Assembly: GCA_944391635.1 (NCBI GenBank)
Contig: CALXUL010000004.1
Coordinates: forward strand, 1-16,423
Direction: 5' to 3'
Source: an uncultured Clostridia bacterium
GTDB lineage: Bacteria > Bacillota > Clostridia > UBA1381
DNA: 16,423 nt
Position 1 is the first letter of the stretch; each line of letters opens with the position of its first letter. Of the stretch, positions 6,509-13,654 are shown piece after piece. Under the pieces are notes generated by a model. The model was not told the origin of the DNA. It made no database searches and was given only the letters and a program-made list of their open reading frames with translations. A program made the position numbers and the translations under genes.

Positions 6509-6555
6509 ATCTTCTTTTCGGACAGTAAAACTATTTATAGAGAAAGAGGTTTTAC
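6498..6555 (+). promoter_or_regulatory. Expression platform controlling the thiW ribosome site
   Basis: The 3' strand of the closing helix (6500-6508, UUUUGCUGU) can instead pair with 6522-6530 (ACAGUAAAA), a near-copy of the helix's 5' strand (ACAGUGAAA, 6408-6416). If the aptamer helix forms, 6525-6531 (GUAAAAC) is free to pair with GUUUUAC (6549-6555). That hides the end of the AAAGAGG ribosome site at 6543-6549. The three pairings are mutually exclusive, predicting ligand bound = translation off. A U-tract at 6498-6503 could add some termination. Confidence 0.6.
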
Positions 6556-6558
6556 AAA

Positions 6559-7050
6559 ATGAACAAAACAACAAAGAAATTAGCAGTGGCTGGAATTTTA
6601 GTGGCATTGGGAGTGGTTTTATCTCCGCTTGCAATACCTGTTGGAGCATCAAAATGCTTTCCGGTACAGCACATGGTAAATGTATTGGCAGCGGTATTTT
6701 TGGGCCCATTTTATGGGGTTATAATGGCGTTTCTTACATCATTGCTGCGACTGGCGTTTAGTTTGGGCACACTGCTTGCTTTCCCAGGAAGTATGTTTGG
6801 TGCGCTTTTGGCTGGACTTGTTTATAAATATATCAAAAAATTAATTCCTACATATTTAGGTGAATTGTTTGGCACCGGAGTTGTTGGCGGTCTTGCCGCA
6901 TATCCTATGGCTGTGTGGGTTATGGGTAAGGAGGCTGCTGTGGTAGGATATATCCTGCCGTTTCTTATCAGTTCTTTGGGCGGTACAATTATTGCTGCAA
7001 TTATAATTGCGGCTCTTAAAAAAACAAAGGTTTTTGACAAATTAATGTAA
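6559..7050 (+). CDS. thiW: ThiW, probable thiazole-precursor transporter substrate-binding (S) component
   Basis: The 163-residue integral membrane protein has about five hydrophobic segments. It carries the ThiW signature region GASKCFPVQHMVNVLAAVFL followed by GPFYGV and LLAFPGSMFGALLAG. ThiW is predicted, from its constant linkage to thiM and to TPP control, to take up the hydroxyethylthiazole moiety of thiamin, probably as an S component using a shared ECF energising module encoded elsewhere. AAAGAGG (6543-6549) lies nine bases before the ATG and is partly caught in a possible hairpin of the leader. It is the first gene of the operon, with thiM starting ten bases after its stop. Length and motifs match the family. 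Substrate is an inference from context. Confidence 0.93.
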   Translation: MNKTTKKLAVAGILVALGVVLSPLAIPVGASKCFPVQHMVNVLAAVFLGPFYGVIMAFLTSLLRLAFSLGTLLAFPGSMFGALLAGLVYKYIKKLIPTYLGELFGTGVVGGLAAYPMAVWVMGKEAAVVGYILPFLISSLGGTIIAAIIIAALKKTKVFDKLM

Positions 7051-7060
7051 AGGAAAACTG

Positions 7061-7822
7061 ATGAAAAATACAATTGTTTCTAAAATTAGAAGTCAAAAGC
7101 CGCTGGTGCATTGTATCACAAATTATGTTACGGCAAATGATTGTGCAAATGCACTTTTGGCTATTGGAGCAAGGCCAATAATGGCTGAGCATCCTAAGGA
7201 AAGCGCTGAAATTACATTCCAGGCATCGGCGCTTGCTTTGAACATTGGATGTATTACCGATGACAGGCTTTTGGCAATGCGAAATTCTCTTGAATGTGCA
7301 AATAAGAATAATATTCCTGTTGTTTTTGATGCTGTTGGCGCAGCGTCAAGCACATTCAGAAGAAAAATATCAGTTGAATTTTCTGATAAGGTATCTATAA
7401 TCAAGGGCAATGCGTGTGAAATAATGTCTTTGTTTTCTGAGCCTTCATTCGGAAGCGGAGTTGATAGCGGCGGTTATTTTGATAAAGAGCTTGTTATGAA
7501 TTTTGCAAAGCGGAAAAACGCTGTGGTGATGATTAGCGGTGAAAAAGACTATATTACTGACGGAAAACAGCAGATAGAAATTCCGGGAGGCAGCAAAATA
7601 ATGAAGAGCATTACTGGTATGGGATGTATTTTAAATGTTATATGTGGTGCTTGCCTTGCGGTGGAAAGTGATGTATTTGCTGCGGCAAAATATGCATCGG
7701 AAATAGTATCTGCAGCCGGGAGAACTTGTTCTGCAGATAAAAGCGGTACTTTCAGAACAGAGTTTATAGATAAATTATATGAGCTCACTGATATGAAATT
7801 GGAGGAAATTAATGGATTTTGA
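7061..7822 (+). CDS. thiM: Hydroxyethylthiazole kinase
   Basis: ThiM phosphorylates 4-methyl-5-(2-hydroxyethyl)thiazole with ATP so that ThiE can use it. The 253-residue protein is close to the usual length. It begins with the typical PLVHCITNYVTANDCANALLA, then GARPIMAEHPKE, ALALNIGC, VVFDAVGAAS, IIKGNACEI, and a C-terminal kinase motif TGMGC (185-189). The catalytic Cys at 189 is kept, but the residue usually Thr in TGTGC is Met here. AAGGA lies just before the ATG, and the gene starts ten bases after thiW. Its end overlaps thiE by 11 bases, and the thiE ribosome site lies inside thiM, so translation is probably coupled. It receives the substrate that ThiW is thought to import. Confidence 0.95.
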   Translation: MKNTIVSKIRSQKPLVHCITNYVTANDCANALLAIGARPIMAEHPKESAEITFQASALALNIGCITDDRLLAMRNSLECANKNNIPVVFDAVGAASSTFRRKISVEFSDKVSIIKGNACEIMSLFSEPSFGSGVDSGGYFDKELVMNFAKRKNAVVMISGEKDYITDGKQQIEIPGGSKIMKSITGMGCILNVICGACLAVESDVFAAAKYASEIVSAAGRTCSADKSGTFRTEFIDKLYELTDMKLEEINGF

Positions 7823-8447
7823 TGTGAGTCTGTATCTTGTAACCGATAGCAAGGGTATGGACGAGGATGAGTTTTGTGCGCGTGTAGACGCTGCTCTTTG
7901 CGGCGGGGTTACTCTTGTTCAGCTGCGTGAAAAAAATATAACATCGCGCGAGTATTACAAACGCGCGAAAAAACTGCTTGATATATGTCGGCTTCACAAA
8001 GTACCGCTATTAATAGACGATAGGGCAGATATTGCTCTTGCAGTGGGCGCTGATGGAGTGCATGTCGGCAAGGATGATATTCCTGTGTGCGAACTTCGCA
8101 GAATGCTTGGCAAAGATAAAATAATAGGCTCAACAGCCAAAAATATCACCTGGGCTTTAAACGAAGAAAAACAAGGGGCGGATTATCTTGGAGTCGGAGC
8201 AGTTTTTCCAACATCAACTAAGCCGGAAGCTCAGGGAATAGATATGTCAGAATTTAGAAATATATGTAATCAGGTTTCAATTCCGGTTGTTGCAATAGGT
8301 GGATTGAATTATGGAAATATTGATATTTTGAAAAATAGCGGTGCTGAGGGTGTTGCTGTGGTTTCTGCAATTATGTCAGCAAATGACCCAATGCTCGCTG
8401 CAAAGCAGCTTAAAGAAAAAATCAATAAGATAAAAAAGGGGGAATAA
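7812..8447 (+). CDS. thiE: Thiamin-phosphate synthase
   Basis: ThiE condenses HMP pyrophosphate with hydroxyethylthiazole phosphate to give thiamin phosphate, the point where both branches of this operon meet. The 211-residue TIM-barrel protein shows LYLVTD (7-12), VQLREK (36-41), the diphosphate- and Mg-binding region LIDDRADIALAVGADGVHVG (about residues 67-86), GSTAKN, GVGAVFPTSTKPEA, and PVVAIGGL. GGAGG (7801-7805) sits six bases before the ATG, inside the end of thiM. The stop is only two bases before the thiD GTG. No key residue appears lost; STAK replaces the commoner SAH/SAK form and TSTK the commoner TPTK form. Confidence 0.96.
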   Translation: MDFDVSLYLVTDSKGMDEDEFCARVDAALCGGVTLVQLREKNITSREYYKRAKKLLDICRLHKVPLLIDDRADIALAVGADGVHVGKDDIPVCELRRMLGKDKIIGSTAKNITWALNEEKQGADYLGVGAVFPTSTKPEAQGIDMSEFRNICNQVSIPVVAIGGLNYGNIDILKNSGAEGVAVVSAIMSANDPMLAAKQLKEKINKIKKGE

Positions 8448-8449
8448 GA

Positions 8450-9235
8450 GTGAAAACAGCGCTTACTATTGCCGGGTCTGATTCGTCCGGGGGTGCAGGG
8501 ATACAGGCTGATTTAAAAACATTTGCAGCATGCGGTGTATATGGGATGAGCGTTATTACTGCTGTTACGGCACAGAATACGCAGGGCGTAAAAAAAATCG
8601 CAGACCTTTCGGAAGATATAATAGAGGCTCAGATAGATGCTGTTTTTGAAGATATTTTCCCTGATGCGGTTAAAATAGGAATGATATCAAATGGCGGAAT
8701 TGCGCAGAAGATTGCCGAAAAATTAAGATATTATAAACCAAATAATATTGTAATAGACCCGGTTATGGTTGCAACAAGTAGTGCAAGCCTTATGAAAAGT
8801 GATGGGTTAAGCGCTCTGATAAAAGAACTGTTGCCGCTTGCTGACGTAGTTACGCCGAATATTGCAGAAGCAGAAACGCTTGCGCAGATAAATATTTTTG
8901 GGCCTGAGGATATGGAGCGCGCGGCAAAGCGGATAAGCAATATGACAAATGCGGCTGTTTTGGTAAAAGGCGGGCACTTGGAAAATAATTGTGATGATTT
9001 ATTATACAAAAATGGCGAGTGTACGTGGCTATGCTGTGAAAAAATTGATAATCCAAACACACACGGTACCGGCTGTACACTATCATCAGCAATTGCGTCA
9101 AACTTGGCACGTGGAAAAGATACTGTGGCGGCGGTATCTGCTGCAAAAGATTATGTTTTCGGAGCAATACAGTCGGGGTTAGAACTTGGTAAAGGCGGAC
9201 ATGGACCTTTGAATCATATATACAGATTTTTTTAA
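8450..9235 (+). CDS. thiD: Hydroxymethylpyrimidine/phosphomethylpyrimidine kinase
   Basis: ThiD phosphorylates HMP and then HMP phosphate to HMP pyrophosphate, the second substrate of ThiE. The 261-residue ribokinase-like protein has AGSDSSGGAGIQAD (8-21), TAVTAQNTQGV, VIDPVMVATS, DVVTPNIAEAE, VLVKGGH and the catalytic HGTGC (205-209). It starts with GTG, two bases after thiE, preceded by the strong purine run AAAAAAGGGGGA. It is the last gene of the thi operon and is followed 14 bases later by a terminator. With ThiM and ThiE it makes a complete salvage set from HMP and thiazole. The final TMP to TPP step (ThiL or ThiN) is not present here. Confidence 0.96.
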   Translation: MKTALTIAGSDSSGGAGIQADLKTFAACGVYGMSVITAVTAQNTQGVKKIADLSEDIIEAQIDAVFEDIFPDAVKIGMISNGGIAQKIAEKLRYYKPNNIVIDPVMVATSSASLMKSDGLSALIKELLPLADVVTPNIAEAETLAQINIFGPEDMERAAKRISNMTNAAVLVKGGHLENNCDDLLYKNGECTWLCCEKIDNPNTHGTGCTLSSAIASNLARGKDTVAAVSAAKDYVFGAIQSGLELGKGGHGPLNHIYRFF

Positions 9236-9249
9236 TGATTGTGCTTTAT

Positions 9250-9287
9250 AAAAGGCATCGGAAAGATAAAGTTCCGGTGTCTTTTTT
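9250..9287 (+). terminator. Intrinsic terminator of the thi operon
   Basis: AAAAGGCATCGGAA (9250-9263) pairs with TTCCGGTGTCTTTT (9272-9285) over 14 positions, two of them G-U, with an eight-base loop and a T-run to 9287. Confidence 0.9.
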
Positions 9288-9348
9288 CTTACTTATATCA
9301 TATAAATCAAAATGTTTCAAAACTGATAATAAAATAGAAATAAAATTG

Positions 9349-9377
9349 TTGCATTTTCACAAAAAATATATTATAAT
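9349..9377 (+). promoter_or_regulatory. Sigma-A promoter of the AraC-family gene
   Basis: TTGCAT (9349-9354) and TATAAT (9372-9377) are 17 bases apart, about 47 bases before the GTG start and downstream of the thi terminator. Confidence 0.72.
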
Positions 9378-9423
9378 ATAATTGTATATGACTATAATAA
9401 GCAGGCGGTAAAGAGGTGGTTTT

Positions 9424-10476
9424 GTGACTCCGCCGGATGTAAGTGATAATAAGTTAAATGAGCTGCGGATTTTTTTGAACGGACTTTATAACGGCAGGAG
9501 TTTGCCGAATAAAGAGATACGAAAAAAAGATATCGAGTTTGGTTTTTGTGCCGGAGCATATGCTGCTTGCGGAAAAAGCGCTGATGATTTTTATAGATGT
9601 TTTGGAGAAATAATGCCGCGGATAGATATTGGTGGTGTGGCTGTTGCCTTAACAGAAAAGGGCTGTGCGGAAAAAATATCTGAAAATATCTGCCGACAAT
9701 CAGGGATTTTTACTGTGTGGAAGGAAAGGGCGGATTTGGATAGTTTTGAGTCAGGGCTTTTGTACATATGCAAAATGAAAGGGCTATCATTTTATTCGGG
9801 ATTGAGTATTTCGCTTGAGCAGCTGTGTAAAAAGCAGCAAACGGTGCATTTTGAGGAAAAAAAGATAGAACGGTTAATGGGTACAGGAAGTTATGAACAG
9901 GTGCTGTACTTGTTATCCAAATTTTTTGATGAAATAAAAAACAGTATTCCGCCTGCAGACAATGTGCGAGAGGAAACTGCAAAACTAATTAACTGTATTT
10001 TGAAATTTGCTAATTATGATATTGGCAGCAACATCATAGGTAAACTTATAACAGAAAATATAACTATTAATTTTATTGATAAGCTGTCGCAATATATTAT
10101 TGCTGAGATACGCGGGAATAAAGGACAGGGCGGAGGGTATAGCCCGATGATAGCAGATACTATTGAAATAATTTCAAAAAATTTATCCAACGAAGATTTA
10201 TCCCTAAGATGGATTGCTCAGGAGATTTTATTTACAAATGCGGATTATCTGGGTAAACTTTTCAAAAAAGAAGTAGGAGATAATTTTACCGGATATGTAA
10301 AGCGTCAGAGAATGGAATTGGCAAAGAAACTAATACTTGAGGGAAAACGTGACCGGATATATGAAGTTGCGGAAAAGGTGGGATTTGGTACAAACTCACA
10401 GTATTTCAGTCAGGTATTTAAAAAATATACAGGGGTGTCACCGCTTGAATATAAGATGGTGGCGCAAAATTTATAA
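9424..10476 (+). CDS. AraC-family transcriptional regulator
   Basis: The 350-residue protein has a C-terminal AraC-type double helix-turn-helix at about residues 250-345. The first helix-turn-helix lies around LSLRWIAQEILFTNADYLGK, and the family signature GFGTNSQYFSQVFKKYTGVS lies at about 320-339. The first ~245 residues match no domain I recognise. There is no response-regulator receiver motif and no obvious cupin pattern, although several Cys residues (for example in FGFCAGAYAACG) stand out. The GTG start has AAAGAGGTGG just before it. It has its own promoter after the thi terminator and is followed 73 bases later, with no terminator seen, by the SLH-protein gene. It may therefore govern, or be co-transcribed with, the surface-protein genes. 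It is probably cytoplasmic and DNA-binding; its ligand is unknown. Confidence 0.9.
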   Translation: MTPPDVSDNKLNELRIFLNGLYNGRSLPNKEIRKKDIEFGFCAGAYAACGKSADDFYRCFGEIMPRIDIGGVAVALTEKGCAEKISENICRQSGIFTVWKERADLDSFESGLLYICKMKGLSFYSGLSISLEQLCKKQQTVHFEEKKIERLMGTGSYEQVLYLLSKFFDEIKNSIPPADNVREETAKLINCILKFANYDIGSNIIGKLITENITINFIDKLSQYIIAEIRGNKGQGGGYSPMIADTIEIISKNLSNEDLSLRWIAQEILFTNADYLGKLFKKEVGDNFTGYVKRQRMELAKKLILEGKRDRIYEVAEKVGFGTNSQYFSQVFKKYTGVSPLEYKMVAQNL

Positions 10477-10536
10477 AAGATTGATATTATACGGAATCTA
10501 AGGGAGAGAGCGTATAAATCATATAAAATACAAAAT

Positions 10537-10541
10537 GGAGG
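10537..10541 (+). promoter_or_regulatory. Ribosome binding site that fixes the SLH-protein start
   Basis: GGAGG lies eight bases before the ATG at 10550. The in-frame ATG at 10535 overlaps this site and would put five residues ahead of an otherwise typical signal peptide, so 10550 is chosen. Confidence 0.8.
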
Positions 10542-10549
10542 TTGTATCA

Positions 10550-13500
10550 ATGAAAAAGAGAGCGGCAAAATTCATCTGCTTGCTACTGGCTGTATGCGTG
10601 TGGATGCCTACGGCAGTATTTGCAGATGATGCTGAAACATTACAAAATGAAATCATCCAGTCTGAGCCGGAAGACGGGCAGACAGCAGAAGATGATATTT
10701 TGCAAGACCTTGATGACCTATTTGACCAGGCGACATCCACGCCTGAGCCTACGCCGGTTCCGTCTGCAACGCCAGACCCTTCGGCAGCATTTGAAAATGA
10801 TGCTTATTATAATGAGGCAATGGGGCTGCTTCAGGCACTTTCGGTATTTACAGGGTATGAAGATAATACGATGCGCCCGGGCGCAACAATAACAAGAGCA
10901 GAGATGGCAACGGTTATATTGAATATGATGAATGTAAAGGATTATATGTCATATGCTGGGGTATTCTCTGATGTATCGGCAAGCGACTGGCATGCAAACA
11001 TCATACAGACAGCAGTGGATATGCAGATAGTAAGCGGTATGGGAGATGGAACTTTTGCTCCTGATTCGCCGGTTACATATGTACAGGCAGTTAAGATGAT
11101 AGTCTGTGCATTGGGGTATGGCGAATATGCGCTTTACCGCGGCGGCTGGCCTAACGGATATCTCACTACTGCAAGCAGAATAAACTTAAATAAAAATGCA
11201 AGCGGCGCATCTGACGAACCGGTGCAAAGAGGCGTTGTTGCAAAGCTTGTATATAATGCAATGATGACGGATTATCCGCAGTTTAATGGATTTTCTACCG
11301 ACGAAAATGGACAGCAGGCACCGGTATATAAAACGGTAAGCGGCGAAACGCTTGGCTTTATCAAGTATGACCTTAGAAAGATTGAGGGCATAATTGAGGT
11401 TACATCAGCTGCGTCAATGGTGTACGCTGAATTATTGCCGCAGGGCAAGGTTCAGATTGACGGACAGGTTTATAATGACACTTCAGGTGCGCTGGATTCG
11501 CTTATAGGACATCGCGCGGCACTTTATTATACAACTGATGAAGTTGGAACAAATACTGTTATTTACGCAGCAGAGGCATCGAAGAATTCTACTTTTGTCA
11601 TCAATGCTGAAAATTTTGGGAAATTTAATCTTTCATCAAATATAGTTACCGGCATTACATATTATCCGGAAGGGAAAGGGAAATCATCAAGGACTCTTTC
11701 AAAGTTTGATGCGCCGGTTATCATCTATAATTCGCAGTATTTGTCAGAATCGGATACTGTTGGAACCAGCTATGAGGAGTTCATTACGCCACAAAACGGA
11801 AAAGTTACCCTTGTTGATAATGATAACGATGGAAGCTATGAAGTCATAAATATAGAAAAATATGAAACAATGACGGTGGCGGCGGCAACTGACAAGAGGA
11901 TTACGGGACGAATAAACGGGGTAGACAATGTTATAATTGACGTTGATACCAGCGGCAGTGATGAAAGAATTGTAAAGGTTATAAAAGCGGGAGCTGAAGT
12001 AAGACCGAGGAATTTGAATGAAAATGATGTTGCTTCGATTAAGAGAAGCGCCACATCAGTAGGTACAGAAGTTATAGAAATACAAGTATCTGGTGAAACG
12101 GTATCTGGCGCTGTTTCAGGTATTGAAACCGATGAATCAAATAATTATGTGGCGTTAATAAATGGTGAACGATATATAGTTGATGCCAATGCAATTGATG
12201 ATATAAGTCTTAACTCCCAAGCAACTTTCGGGTTAGATATTTTTGGGCGCATAGGGTATGCAAGTTCATCTTTGGGTACTTCGGCGAATGAAAAATATGG
12301 ATGGATAATGAAGGTATATGAAGACGAAAATAACCCGGGCAGCACAATGATGAGAATTTACACTGAAGATGGAGTTAAGGAATTAGCACTTGCATCAAAG
12401 GTAAATTACTGGGGTCCATCGGCTGCATCTGCAAGTTCGGTAGATGGTGCAAACCTTGATTTCTTCAGTAATATTGAGTATGCAGATGCTGGGGATTATG
12501 AGATTAGACTTTGTAAGTTTGCTACTAATTCAAGCGGCGAAATCCGTAAGCTTTATATAGCAAACAGTGATACAGATCTTGCAGATAGCGGTGCTGTTAC
12601 ATTTGATAACAATCCTATTGTGAACGCAACTTCAAGCGGAAATCTTGCAGGCGGATACCTGATGAATTCAGGCAATACAATAGAAATTATGTTCCCAAGT
12701 AATATAGATAATTACGGTGATTCGTCACTATATAGCTATTCGGTTGCTAATTCTTCAAATTATCTTAGCAATGACGGAAACGGGATAACATTTATTGCTG
12801 CGGAAATTGATGACCGTACTCCGATGATGGTATTGAGAGTAAATGAATATTCTTCTTCATCGCCCAATAAGGATGTTGGGGAAACGGGATACACTTCAGC
12901 AGACCATGCAACCTTTATGCTCACAAAGATAACCGCAACTATAAATTCTGATAATGATCCGATATTTATTCTTACTGGATATTCAAACGGCAGCGAGGTA
13001 AAACTTACTACCGGAACGGTAACGGCGGTATACACTCTTTCAGACAGTGGCGCAGTATTTGCTGATAGATGCTACACTCTTGGCAACAACGGCAATTCTA
13101 TCTGGAACGCTATTGATAATGATCCAGAGGAAATATATGATGCTATTTCACCGGGGGATGTATTTACTTATTCTTTAAACGGCAGCGAAGTAGTGTGTCT
13201 GACTAAATTGGTTGATGTAAATTATCTGATAGAGAACAGGAAGAACTTGTTTAATTCGGATAACCGTGCAAGTGAAACTCGTGATCAGGTTATGTTCGGA
13301 CCTGTAACAGAAACATATTTCGGTACTGAAGCGATCCTCGAATCAGATAGCTGGAGTACATCATTTGAGTCCTCTAAACTAATGGATGCATGCATTATCA
13401 AAGTTGATGACAGCGGAAAGGCAACATCTGCTGATCCTACATTCTCAAGGGATGACGCGTATGATATATACGAGCTTATGAAGTATGAGGATTATGGTGA

Positions 13501-13591
13501 TTCTCTTGGAGAAGGCGACTTTGTGTTTGTAAGAAAGTTTAAGGGCGGAATGCGTGAGATATACGTATGGCGCTTTACTACAGATGTGTAA
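10550..13591 (+). CDS. Secreted surface protein with three SLH motifs
   Basis: The 1013-residue protein starts with a signal peptide (1-25, KKR then a hydrophobic core, ending AVFA before DD). Next come an acidic stretch and a Thr/Pro linker, TPEPTPVPSATPDPSA (about 61-78). Three S-layer homology motifs follow, at about 82-128, 136-191 (FSDV..., GMGDGTFAPDSPVT) and 191-242. SLH motifs are known to bind pyruvylated secondary cell-wall polymers, so the protein should sit on the wall surface. The remaining ~770 residues are rich in Ser, Asn, Asp and Gly and read as beta-structured. They include a calcium-loop-like VDNDNDGSYE near residue 420. No catalytic domain is recognised. A secreted modular protein starts 63 bases downstream with no terminator between. 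It could be an S-layer protein or a wall-attached scaffold; the function is not known. Confidence 0.88.
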   Translation: MKKRAAKFICLLLAVCVWMPTAVFADDAETLQNEIIQSEPEDGQTAEDDILQDLDDLFDQATSTPEPTPVPSATPDPSAAFENDAYYNEAMGLLQALSVFTGYEDNTMRPGATITRAEMATVILNMMNVKDYMSYAGVFSDVSASDWHANIIQTAVDMQIVSGMGDGTFAPDSPVTYVQAVKMIVCALGYGEYALYRGGWPNGYLTTASRINLNKNASGASDEPVQRGVVAKLVYNAMMTDYPQFNGFSTDENGQQAPVYKTVSGETLGFIKYDLRKIEGIIEVTSAASMVYAELLPQGKVQIDGQVYNDTSGALDSLIGHRAALYYTTDEVGTNTVIYAAEASKNSTFVINAENFGKFNLSSNIVTGITYYPEGKGKSSRTLSKFDAPVIIYNSQYLSESDTVGTSYEEFITPQNGKVTLVDNDNDGSYEVINIEKYETMTVAAATDKRITGRINGVDNVIIDVDTSGSDERIVKVIKAGAEVRPRNLNENDVASIKRSATSVGTEVIEIQVSGETVSGAVSGIETDESNNYVALINGERYIVDANAIDDISLNSQATFGLDIFGRIGYASSSLGTSANEKYGWIMKVYEDENNPGSTMMRIYTEDGVKELALASKVNYWGPSAASASSVDGANLDFFSNIEYADAGDYEIRLCKFATNSSGEIRKLYIANSDTDLADSGAVTFDNNPIVNATSSGNLAGGYLMNSGNTIEIMFPSNIDNYGDSSLYSYSVANSSNYLSNDGNGITFIAAEIDDRTPMMVLRVNEYSSSSPNKDVGETGYTSADHATFMLTKITATINSDNDPIFILTGYSNGSEVKLTTGTVTAVYTLSDSGAVFADRCYTLGNNGNSIWNAIDNDPEEIYDAISPGDVFTYSLNGSEVVCLTKLVDVNYLIENRKNLFNSDNRASETRDQVMFGPVTETYFGTEAILESDSWSTSFESSKLMDACIIKVDDSGKATSADPTFSRDDAYDIYELMKYEDYGDSLGEGDFVFVRKFKGGMREIYVWRFTTDV

Positions 13592-13654
13592 ATAAAAATA
13601 TATACAGCAAATTTATTAAGTGCTAATCAGGCACAAATGAAAGGATTTGATAAA

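Noticed and set aside
10481..10518. Promoter for the SLH-protein gene (TTGATA and TATAAA)
   Set aside because: The spacer is 26 bases, too long for a sigma-A promoter.
10535..10549. Upstream ATG for the SLH protein
   Set aside because: It overlaps the GGAGG site and would spoil the signal peptide N terminus; the ATG at 10550 has ideal spacing.
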